Made by a program: the position numbers and the translations under genes. 64,000 bases of DNA from Bog-473 sp036502025 (lineage in GTDB: Bacteria; Actinomycetota; Acidimicrobiia; Acidimicrobiales; RAAP-2). Positions 31,771 through 38,881 of this stretch are shown one piece after another; within the stretch, counting starts at the first letter, position 1; each line of letters opens with the position of its first letter. The notes beneath the pieces were generated by a model. It worked only from the letters and a program-made list of their open reading frames with translations, made no database searches and was not told the DNA's origin. The stretch is from positions 1 to 64,000 of the forward strand of contig DASXZJ010000090.1 of the NCBI GenBank assembly GCA_036502025.1, in the 5' to 3' direction.

Positions 31771-33464
31771 TCGCCACCCTGCTGGCCGCCGCCACCCACG
31801 CCACCCCGGTGGCCGACAAGCTGCCCGTCCCCTATATCCGCTACCTGACCATCCTGCCGCCCATCATCATGATCGGCGGCGGCGTGGTGCTCCTGGCTAT
31901 CGCCTCCCTGGTCCGCCGACCCATGCGCGTGCGGGTGAGCACCGTGGGCAGCGTCGTCATCTCGGCCGCCGCCCTCAGCCTCTCCATCTGGCAGTGGTTC
32001 GACGTGCAGGAGCACGGCGCGCACACCTACGTCGCCCACGCCGTCGTGATGGACGGGTTCAGTGTCCTGATCAACATGCTGATCGCGTCGTCCATGTTGC
32101 TCACGGCCCTGGTGGCCGACGGCTATCTCAAACGGGAGGGGATCGAGGGGGCGGAGTTCCACGTGCTGGCCCTGGTCTCGGCGTCGGGGGCCATGTTGAT
32201 GGGATCGGCCAACGACCTGATCATCGTCTTCCTAGGTCTGGAGATTCTCTCCATCGCCCTCTACGTCCTGACCGCGTTCAACCACCGCCGGGCCGCCTCG
32301 GGTGAAGCGGCTCTCAAGTACTTCCTCCTCGGTGGCTTCTCCTCGGCCATCTTCGTCTACGGCATCGCGCTGACCTACGGCGCCACCGGATCGACCAACC
32401 TCACCCAGATCGCCGACTTCCTGTCCAAGAACCTGGTGCTCACCAACGGGCTCCTGCTGGCCGGACTCGCCCTCATGCTGGTGGGCTTCGCCTTCAAGGT
32501 GGCGGCGGTGCCGTTCCATATGTGGACGCCCGACGTCTACCAGGGTGCACCCTCGCCGGTGACCGGTTTCATGGCCGCCATCGCCAAGGCGGGCGCCTTC
32601 GCCGCGCTGCTCCGCGTTCTCTTCTCCTCGCTCGGGGTCATCACCACCGACTGGCGGCCGATCGTCTACGGGTTGGCCGTGCTCTCGTTGGTGGTCGGCT
32701 CAGTGGTCGCGCTGCGCCAACGCGACGTCAAACGCATGCTGGCCTACTCGTCTATTAACCACGCCGGTTTCATTTTGCTCGGCGTCGAGTCGGCCACCAC
32801 CCGCGGGGTCAGCGCCTCGCTGTACTACCTCTTCACCTACACCTTCATGACCATCGGCAGCTTCGCGATCGTCACCGTGCTCGGCCGCGAGGGGGACGGC
32901 GACCACGACCTGACCCGCTACCGGGGGCTGTCGCAGCGCCAACCGCTCCTCGCCCTCTGTTTCGCCGTCCTGCTGCTGGCCCAGGCCGGTGTCCCGTTCA
33001 CCACCGGACTCTGGGCCAAGCTGTCGGTGGTGCTGGCCACGGTGTCGGCCGGGTCGGTGCCGCTCGGCGTCATCGCCATGGTGACGGCGGCGATCGCGGC
33101 CTACTTCTACCTCCGGGTAGCGGTCCTGATGTACTCGGGGCCGGGCCGAAGCGACGATCAGGCTGGCCAACCTGGACCCAGCGCCGTCCCGGCACCGCAC
33201 GCCCGCCTGGACTCGGGCAGTCAGATCGGATGGGCCAGTCCCGAGGGGGTTTCGAACACCATCACCGCCATCAACGCCGAGCTGCTCATGACCGAGGAGC
33301 CGGTGGCGCCCTTCGGCGAAGCCACCCCGTCGGTGGTCAAGGTCCCGGCACTCACCGGGCTGGCCATCGGCATCTGCGTGGCCGTCACCGTGGGCTTCGG
33401 GATCGTGCCCAGCGTGCTCCTCGACTTCGCCAAGCACGCCACACTTCTCTTCGTCGGGCACTAA
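31767..33464 (+). CDS. nuoN: NADH-quinone oxidoreductase subunit N
   Basis: The third antiporter-like subunit, 565 residues, next to NuoK in the complex. LGLEILSIALYVLTAFN has the conserved Glu, PFHMWTPDVYQGAPSPVTGFM is the NuoN channel signature, and VKRMLAYSSINHAGFILLG follows. A loop of about 60 residues before the last helix (around 470-530) is longer than in many homologues. It completes the operon; the stop overlaps the convergent PPOX gene by four bases, so no separate terminator is present. Confidence 0.96.
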   Translation: MIATLLAAATHATPVADKLPVPYIRYLTILPPIIMIGGGVVLLAIASLVRRPMRVRVSTVGSVVISAAALSLSIWQWFDVQEHGAHTYVAHAVVMDGFSVLINMLIASSMLLTALVADGYLKREGIEGAEFHVLALVSASGAMLMGSANDLIIVFLGLEILSIALYVLTAFNHRRAASGEAALKYFLLGGFSSAIFVYGIALTYGATGSTNLTQIADFLSKNLVLTNGLLLAGLALMLVGFAFKVAAVPFHMWTPDVYQGAPSPVTGFMAAIAKAGAFAALLRVLFSSLGVITTDWRPIVYGLAVLSLVVGSVVALRQRDVKRMLAYSSINHAGFILLGVESATTRGVSASLYYLFTYTFMTIGSFAIVTVLGREGDGDHDLTRYRGLSQRQPLLALCFAVLLLAQAGVPFTTGLWAKLSVVLATVSAGSVPLGVIAMVTAAIAAYFYLRVAVLMYSGPGRSDDQAGQPGPSAVPAPHARLDSGSQIGWASPEGVSNTITAINAELLMTEEPVAPFGEATPSVVKVPALTGLAIGICVAVTVGFGIVPSVLLDFAKHATLLFVGH

Positions 33465-33898
33465 GCGAACTCCTTGGCGAAGTCGGTGGTCAGCCATTTC
33501 TCAGGCGTCATGCGGATGACGACGCTCGAGGTATCACGGTCAGCGGTCGCAGCCAGGTACAGGTCGCCGAACTCGGGCCCGAGGTAGCGGTAGGCCAACG
33601 CCGTCCGTTCCGAAGGCGTCACGTCGGCTTCGGTGCCGACGATGGGTCCCTCCACGCTGACGTACTTGTACGGCGGGGTCTCGGTCTGCACGCAGAGGCT
33701 GAAGCGGCCGGCGGCGGCCAGCAACCGAGCCTTGCGCGTGCCCGCACCGGTGATGAGGTTGACCGTGCCGCCCGGCTCATAGGCGTACCAGATGGGCAGG
33801 GTGAGCGGCCCACGGCCGTCTTCATGCACGCTCAAGATACCTACGTGTACGTCGGCTAAGAACGCCTCACGCTCGATTCGACTCATGGTCACCGACAT
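33461..33898 (-). CDS. Pyridoxamine 5'-phosphate oxidase (PPOX)-fold, probable F420- or flavin-dependent protein
   Basis: A 145-residue split-barrel protein. FLADVHVGILSVHEDGRGP and LTLPIWYAYEPGG are the first strands that bind FMN or F420 in the family, and KARLLAAAGRFSLCVQTE and YVSVEGPIVG follow. Actinobacteria have many such F420-dependent reductases; the cofactor and substrate are not readable here. The start is ATG 33898 with AGGAGG a few bases upstream. It converges on nuoN. Confidence 0.8.
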   Translation of the reverse strand: MSVTMSRIEREAFLADVHVGILSVHEDGRGPLTLPIWYAYEPGGTVNLITGAGTRKARLLAAAGRFSLCVQTETPPYKYVSVEGPIVGTEADVTPSERTALAYRYLGPEFGDLYLAATADRDTSSVVIRMTPEKWLTTDFAKEFA

Positions 33899-34063
33899 GA
33901 GTTCCTCCTGTCGCTAGGCACACGAATGGGCGATTGGGCCCGGCTGAGTATGCCCCGACGAGACGCGGGGGCGGAAATGACTTACCCTTTCCAGCGGGGA
34001 ACCACCGCAACGGGCTTGACCGCAATGCAATAGCCCTAGGTGTTCGTGAGGAGATGTATCCGC
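33899..34063 (+). other. Divergent intergenic region and leader of the TIG-domain gene
   Basis: These 165 bases hold the promoter and ribosome site of the minus-strand PPOX gene at the left and a long leader for the secreted protein at the right. TTGACC (34016-34021) with TAGGTG (34037-34042) is a possible promoter with short 15-base spacing. GGGCT (34012-34016) and AGCCC (34032-34036) could form a five-base stem. The leader ends in GTGAGGAGA, a good ribosome site for ATG 34064. No known riboswitch could be assigned by eye. Confidence 0.35.
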
Positions 34064-35137
34064 ATGTCATTTGGATCAAAGTACGCCGCCGCAATTTCTC
34101 GATTTGGCGTCGTTCGATTGCTGAGCGCCTTTGTGCTCACCGTCGGCGCGACACTCGGCACCTTCGCCCTCCTCGGCTCGGCTCCGGCCACCGCGGCCGG
34201 CGGTCCCGACGCCGTGTCCGGTTCTGCCTTCGGGGTGAACGTCACGCTGTTGGGTAGCGCCATCGCCAGCCATCTCCCGTCGGTCACGTTGCCGGCGAGT
34301 GGTGCGGCCCAGTCGGCCAGCTTGCTGACCATCCCGACCAACCCGGTTATCTCGACCGGCCTGGCGTCGGTGGCGACGGCCGCGACCAACGCGACGCTGG
34401 CCACCGAAGTGGTCAACAGCTCCTCGGACCTCGCCAACCCGGCGCTCGTCAACACCGTCCTGCCCCTTCCGCTCGGGATCAGTTCGCTTCTCTCGGTTGA
34501 CGCCGTTCACACGGTGTGCTCGTCAAGCGCCACCGGATCCACCGGCGGCACCACGGTGGTCAATCTGGTCATCGGCGGCATGGCGATTCCGGTCACCAGC
34601 GCCCTGAATCAGGTTCCGACCCTTCCGGCTGCCTTGTCGCCGCTCCTGAGCGTCGAGATCAACAAGCAGGTCGTCACCAACTCCGTTGGTGCGACGGGGA
34701 TCACCGTTGACGGCGTCGTCATCTCCCTCCTGGGAGCCGTGGGCGGCGGGGCCGTCATCACCTTGTCTGAGAGCAAGTGCGGCGCCACCGGCCCCGACAT
34801 CAACGCCACCCCGACCGTCACGGGCGTCAACCCCGGCACCGGTCCGGCCGCCGGCGGCACGACGGTCACCCTCACCGGTACCGGCTTCCAGTGCGTCACC
34901 GGCGTGAAGTTCGGCACCACGACCGCCACCTTCACGGTGGTGAGCCCGACGCAGATCACGGCCACCTCCCCGCCGGGAGCCGCTGGCACCGTCGATGTGA
35001 CGGTCACCAACTGCAACGGCACCAGTCCGACCGGAACCGCTGACCAGTTCACCTACACCGCGGGCAGCACCGGTAGTGGCGTCGTCCCGACGGCTCCGCA
35101 GTCGCCCGTGGTCAGCGCCGTCCCTGTGACGGGCTGA
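34064..35137 (+). CDS. Secreted choice-of-anchor-P-like protein with an IPT/TIG domain
   Basis: The protein has 357 residues. Residues 1 to about 45 are a signal peptide (basic start, hydrophobic core, APATAAG cleavage region). The middle part (about 50-255), rich in Ser, Thr and Val with TTVVNLVIGGMAIPVTSALN, resembles the choice-of-anchor P domain of actinobacterial secreted proteins. Residues 263-335 form an IPT/TIG immunoglobulin-like domain (PTVTGVNPGTGPAAGGTTVT, ITATSPPGAAGTVDVTVTN). It is probably a cell-surface or released structural protein. ATG 34064 is chosen because GAGGAG lies nine to ten bases upstream; GTG 34040 is less likely. Confidence 0.75.
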   Translation: MSFGSKYAAAISRFGVVRLLSAFVLTVGATLGTFALLGSAPATAAGGPDAVSGSAFGVNVTLLGSAIASHLPSVTLPASGAAQSASLLTIPTNPVISTGLASVATAATNATLATEVVNSSSDLANPALVNTVLPLPLGISSLLSVDAVHTVCSSSATGSTGGTTVVNLVIGGMAIPVTSALNQVPTLPAALSPLLSVEINKQVVTNSVGATGITVDGVVISLLGAVGGGAVITLSESKCGATGPDINATPTVTGVNPGTGPAAGGTTVTLTGTGFQCVTGVKFGTTTATFTVVSPTQITATSPPGAAGTVDVTVTNCNGTSPTGTADQFTYTAGSTGSGVVPTAPQSPVVSAVPVTG

Positions 35138-35186
35138 CCGTCGACGGCTGAAGCCACGAGGCGGCGCCATTCATGGCTGGTATTTG

Positions 35187-35969
35187 ATGTCACCTCGTGT
35201 TCTGAGACGAGCAGCGTGCGCCGTCGCGGCGATGTCCGTGACGGCGCTCGCGCTCACCTCATGCAGTAGCGGCCCTCAGGCATCGGGTCAGAGCGCCCAC
35301 TCCAACGGGACCAAGTCGAGCGGTCTGCGACTGAGCGGCAATTCGACCCCGCCGCCCATCGCACCCGCCGGCTCGACCCTGCTGGCCACCCTCCACGGGG
35401 CGGTCCAGGGTTACGCGACCCCCAATGGCGCCAAGGCCGCCACCATCCCGGCGACCTGGCATGGCGCGGTGTCGACGCTTCCGGTGGTGACGGCCCAACC
35501 GGGTTGGGTCGACGTCCGGCTGGCGCAGCGACCCAACGAGTCCACAGCGTGGGTCCGCGTCGGTGACGTATCGCTGACCTCGACCCCCTACCAGATTGTG
35601 ATCCACCTGGCGGCCACGCACCTCGACCTCTACAAGAGCGGTCACCTTGTCCTCTCGGCCCCGGCGGGTGTGGGGACGACGGCCGATCCCACCCCGACCG
35701 GTCACTACTTCGTGGCGTTCTTCGCCCAGCCGCCCAGCTCGGGCTACGGCCCCTTCGTCCTCGTCAGTTCGGCCCACTCGAACACGATCTCGGACTGGGA
35801 GAGTTCGGGAGATGCCCTGATGGCCATCCATGGTCCCCTCGGCGCCGACGCGCAGATCGGGATGTCCGGGAATCGGGTGTCACACGGCTGTGTTCGGCTC
35901 CACCTCTCCGACCTGGCGCAGCTGCGCGTGGTACCGGCCGGGAGCCCTATCGACGTGATGGCTTCCTAA
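35187..35969 (+). CDS. Lipoprotein L,D-transpeptidase (YkuD domain)
   Basis: A 260-residue protein. The signal sequence ends in a lipobox (ALTSCSS, Cys at about residue 26), so it is probably lipid-anchored outside the cell. A Ser/Thr-rich linker leads to a small beta domain. The YkuD catalytic domain (about 138-260) begins YQIVIHLAATHLDLYKSG and contains IHGP and the active-site SHGCVRL. Role: 3-3 cross-linking of peptidoglycan. It is the second L,D-transpeptidase in the window. It converges on the diguanylate cyclase with a four-base overlap. Confidence 0.87.
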   Translation: MSPRVLRRAACAVAAMSVTALALTSCSSGPQASGQSAHSNGTKSSGLRLSGNSTPPPIAPAGSTLLATLHGAVQGYATPNGAKAATIPATWHGAVSTLPVVTAQPGWVDVRLAQRPNESTAWVRVGDVSLTSTPYQIVIHLAATHLDLYKSGHLVLSAPAGVGTTADPTPTGHYFVAFFAQPPSSGYGPFVLVSSAHSNTISDWESSGDALMAIHGPLGADAQIGMSGNRVSHGCVRLHLSDLAQLRVVPAGSPIDVMAS

Positions 35970-37615
35970 AGGTCTCTGAGGGCCGGTGGCGGGTCGCCCA
36001 TGAGCGGAACGCCCATCTCCTCGAGGGTCCTGGTCGGGTTCAGGGCCCGCACGATCCGGTCGCGCCCAGCCGCTTTGGCGGCGTAGAGGGCCTGATCGGC
36101 GGCCCGGAGCAGCGCCGTCGCCGTGTTTCCGTGTTCAGGCGAGGAGGCAATGCCGATCGAGAGTGTCGGCGGTGTCGGCCGTGCCGCCTTGCTCTTGAAT
36201 GGGAAGTCCAACTCGGCCACGCACAGCTGCAATTCCTGCGCCCGTCGTTCGCCGTCGGCCCAGGCACAATTCGGAAGGATCACGGTGAACTCCTCCCCGC
36301 CGGAACGGCAGGGGACGTCACTCTCGCGGAAGAGCAGGAGGAGCACTTCCCCGACTGACTTCAGGACGGCGTCGCCAACTTCGTGGCCGTAGGTGTCGTT
36401 GAAATCCTTGAAGTGGTCGACATCGATCTGCAGGACGGTGAGTTGATCCTGGCTCCGGACGGCACTGCTCAACTCCCGCTTCAGGGTCTCCTCCATGTAT
36501 CGGCGGTTGTACAAGTCGGTCAGGGGATCGCGGATCGACAGGTTGCGGAGGGAATCGCGCAGAGTGAAGTTGGCCATGGACATCGCGATCTGCTCCGCCA
36601 CGGTCAGGGCGAGTTGCTGGATGCTGCCATCCTGTGGATCAGCGGAAGCCGCATCGTTGGCGCCGGCGTCGACGTCTGCTGCCAGCGCGATGCTAAGGAC
36701 GCCGATCAGCTCGCCCTGGGCCAGCAGTGGGCGGCACAGCGCGGCCATGCCGGTCGATGGATCAAGGTGGGCACAGTAAAGGGCGCCGGGTTTCGAGACG
36801 TAGACGTGTCCCCTCCGCAACGCCCAACAGTCATGAGGCGAGAACGGCGCCTGACCCGATGCGTAATTGCCCCAGGCCGCCATCGTCTCGAGCACGTCCC
36901 GCGACGAGCTGAGGATGGAGACGGATCCACCCACCGGGAACATCTTCTCGGCGGAGTGGGCGATGACCTCGTAGGCCTCATTCCTCTCCGCGCAGCTGTG
37001 CAACATGTCGGCCAGTTCGGCCAGCAGCACCAACTGGCTGATCGTCGAAGCCATGGCTCTCTTGGACGCTTCGTTTTGCTCGTTAGAGCGGGTCATCCGC
37101 TGGCGGAGTTCGACGATGGAGTACGCCACCAGCGCGCCGATGAAGGCGAAGAACGCGATCTTGCGCACCCGGATCGTGTCGGTGACCCCAACCGGTAGAT
37201 AGGTGGTCATTGTCGCTACGGCGACGACGGCCGCGACGACCACGATGGATTTCCAGGGCTCGACATAGAGCGCGGTCCACACGATCGGCAGCAGCACGAT
37301 GATGCCGATACCGGTCGTCGAACCTCCTGCCGCCAGCATGAGGGCGAGCGCGTAGCCCGAGAAGAGGAGCGGGACGATGAGATCAACCCACGAGGGAAGG
37401 GACCCCCATGGGAGAAGGAAGCAGGCCGCCGTCGCCGCGAGCAGGAGCACGCTGATGACGGCATCGGTCGTCGACGCCGGGCCCGGCTCCAGGAACAAGC
37501 TGGCTTCGGCCACGGTCGCCACCAGGAGGAATGGAAGAGCCCGCACGGCCAGGCCCTCGCGCCGGAACGCGGTGCCCTTGAGCGGCGAACCGCCTCCTGC
37601 TGATCCAGTTCTCAC
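35966..37615 (-). CDS. Membrane diguanylate cyclase (GAF-GGDEF)
   Basis: Makes cyclic di-GMP from two GTP. It has 549 residues. The N-terminal 170 residues have about six hydrophobic helices, then a short coiled linker (ELRQRMTRSNEQNEASKRAM), a GAF-like domain (about 200-350) and a GGDEF domain (about 370-525). The active-site motif is SGGEEF, an active variant, and RESD sits five residues before it, matching the RxxD inhibitory I-site. DPLTDLYNRRYMEETL opens the domain. Start GTG 37615 has GGGGGAGG about nine bases upstream and TAGGGT as a possible -10. The sensory input is unknown. Confidence 0.9.
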   Translation of the reverse strand: MRTGSAGGGSPLKGTAFRREGLAVRALPFLLVATVAEASLFLEPGPASTTDAVISVLLLAATAACFLLPWGSLPSWVDLIVPLLFSGYALALMLAAGGSTTGIGIIVLLPIVWTALYVEPWKSIVVVAAVVAVATMTTYLPVGVTDTIRVRKIAFFAFIGALVAYSIVELRQRMTRSNEQNEASKRAMASTISQLVLLAELADMLHSCAERNEAYEVIAHSAEKMFPVGGSVSILSSSRDVLETMAAWGNYASGQAPFSPHDCWALRRGHVYVSKPGALYCAHLDPSTGMAALCRPLLAQGELIGVLSIALAADVDAGANDAASADPQDGSIQQLALTVAEQIAMSMANFTLRDSLRNLSIRDPLTDLYNRRYMEETLKRELSSAVRSQDQLTVLQIDVDHFKDFNDTYGHEVGDAVLKSVGEVLLLLFRESDVPCRSGGEEFTVILPNCAWADGERRAQELQLCVAELDFPFKSKAARPTPPTLSIGIASSPEHGNTATALLRAADQALYAAKAAGRDRIVRALNPTRTLEEMGVPLMGDPPPALRDL

Positions 37616-37686
37616 GCGAGCCTGCCTCCCCCTGCCCTGCGAACCCTACGTTGGCCGGCGCCGGCGCGCTCACGATGCCTTCGCGC

Positions 37687-37714
37687 TTGACATAGCCACA
37701 TAGCCAGGTACTAT
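37687..37714 (+). promoter_or_regulatory. Consensus sigma-70-type promoter of the padR operon
   Basis: TTGACA (37687-37692) and TACTAT (37709-37714) are 16 bases apart, the best complete promoter in the window. Transcription would start about at ATG 37722, making the mRNA leaderless. Confidence 0.65.
37691..37706 (+). repeat. Tandem CATAGCCA repeat between -35 and -10
   Basis: CATAGCCA occurs twice head to tail and fills most of the promoter spacer. Because PadR regulators often repress their own promoter, this is a candidate binding site, although PadR sites are usually inverted repeats. Confidence 0.4.
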
Positions 37715-37721
37715 GCAATAC

Positions 37722-38066
37722 ATGGTACAGAGCAGGGCCCCGCAGCTGGCCCAGATGCGCAAGGGGGCACTGGAGTACTGCGTACTGGCCCTCCTCCGCG
37801 ACGGCGAGCGCTACGGCTTCGAGCTGGTCAAAGAGCTCTCGGCCGCCGAACTGGTGACCAGCGAAGGCACCATCTACCCGCTCCTTTCCCGCTTGCGCCA
37901 GGACGGGGCCGTCGAGACGTCCTGGCGCGAATCGACCCAGGGCCCGCCCCGGCGGTACTACAAGCTCACCAGCGAGGGGAAAGCGTCGCTCGACATCTTC
38001 GCCACGGAGTGGCAGCGCTTCAGCCGCGCCGTGAGCGGGATCCTCGAATCGGGGGGCGTGCGATGA
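37722..38066 (+). CDS. PadR-family transcriptional regulator
   Basis: A winged-helix regulator of 114 residues. MRKGALEYCVLALLRDGERYGFELVKEL is the classic PadR first half, SEGTIYPLLSRLRQDGAVE the recognition helix and wing, and RRYYKLTSEGKASL the end of the wing. The short C-terminal helix is typical of the PadR-s2 subfamily. ATG 37722 is preferred over ATG 37713 because the latter overlaps the -10 hexamer. It overlaps the next gene by four bases; PadR plus a HAAS-domain membrane protein is a recurrent pair in Gram-positive bacteria, usually autoregulated. Confidence 0.9.
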   Translation: MVQSRAPQLAQMRKGALEYCVLALLRDGERYGFELVKELSAAELVTSEGTIYPLLSRLRQDGAVETSWRESTQGPPRRYYKLTSEGKASLDIFATEWQRFSRAVSGILESGGVR

Positions 38067-38761
38067 GCGAACCATGGTTGGGTTCCGAACTTGACGCCAT
38101 GGTCAACGGTTATCTCAACGAGCTCTCCGATGCCCTCGGGAGACTGCCGGCCACCCAGCGTGACCACCTGGTCAGCGAGATCCGTGAGCACATCGCCGAG
38201 CTCCGGGCCGAACGCTCCGTCCGTGATCGCTCCGATATGGAGGCGCTCCTCAACCGCGTGGGCCTGCCCGAGGACATCGCCGCCGTGGCGCTCGAGGGCG
38301 AGGACGAGGAGTCCGATCCCGTGCTGGTTCCGCCGGCGCCGGCACTGCCCCTCGGACAGCGGCTGAACGTCTCGCGGCGCACGATGGTCGTCGTGGGGGC
38401 GGTCGCGGTGGCCTTCATCATCTTCGTGGTCGCGGTGGCCGGGGTCTTCAGCGATGGGTCATTTCACGGGTCATCGTCGGCGATCGTCACCAATCCCGCC
38501 GGAGCCGTGCTTCCCGGTCCGGTTCCCCCGAACCTCCCCGGCCCGCTGATGGGTACCGTGCCCAACGTGATCGGGGAGAGCCAGGCCGCCGCCGAGGAGA
38601 CGATGATCGGCGCCGGCTGGAGCTACACCATCGAGGAGACACCGTCGACTGCGGTGGCGGCGGGGACGGTCCTGGCCCAGGAGCCGGCGGCCGGCTCAAC
38701 CGGGGTGCTCCGCCGGCCCGTCGTCATCATCGTTTCATCGGGGCCGACGTCGACCAGCTGA
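38063..38761 (+). CDS. HAAS-domain membrane protein with a C-terminal PASTA domain
   Basis: The protein has 232 residues. The N-terminal 75 residues (YLNELSDALGRLPATQRDHL, EIREHIAEL) form a HAAS/DUF1700-like helical domain. One transmembrane helix follows at about 113-137. The outer part ends in a single PASTA domain (about 170-230; VPNVIGESQAAAEETM...AGTVLAQEPAAGSTG). HAAS proteins are usual partners of PadR; the added PASTA domain suggests contact with cell-wall fragments, which is inference. The ATG overlaps the padR stop, so the two are translationally coupled. Confidence 0.8.
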   Translation: MSEPWLGSELDAMVNGYLNELSDALGRLPATQRDHLVSEIREHIAELRAERSVRDRSDMEALLNRVGLPEDIAAVALEGEDEESDPVLVPPAPALPLGQRLNVSRRTMVVVGAVAVAFIIFVVAVAGVFSDGSFHGSSSAIVTNPAGAVLPGPVPPNLPGPLMGTVPNVIGESQAAAEETMIGAGWSYTIEETPSTAVAAGTVLAQEPAAGSTGVLRRPVVIIVSSGPTSTS

Positions 38762-38881
38762 TCAGTGGTGGGGAGGGCGCTCCCGCTCCTGGCGCTCGGC
38801 CCAGCAGCGGTCGCAGTCCTCGCACGAGGCGTGGATGCCCGGGTGGCCGCAGCGCGGGCACCGGATCTCGGGCTCGGTCAC
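38762..38881 (-). CDS. 39-residue zinc-ribbon protein coupled to the MprF-like gene
   Basis: A short gene with GTG at 38881-38879 that overlaps the last base of the upstream TAG stop (TAGTGA) and stops at TGA 38764-38762. The peptide has CPRCGH and CEDCDRC, two CxxC knuckles plus an extra cysteine and histidines, and ends PPHH, so it probably binds zinc. It has no relation to the large protein in sequence, but the overlap implies that ribosomes finishing that gene also translate this one. The function is unknown. Confidence 0.6.
   Translation of the reverse strand: MTEPEIRCPRCGHPGIHASCEDCDRCWAERQERERPPHH

Noticed and set aside
33899..34063. Known riboswitch (c-di-AMP ydaO, c-di-GMP, SAM-IV, cobalamin) in the leader of the secreted protein
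   Set aside because: None of the remembered consensus blocks aligns convincingly; kept only as an unexplained leader.
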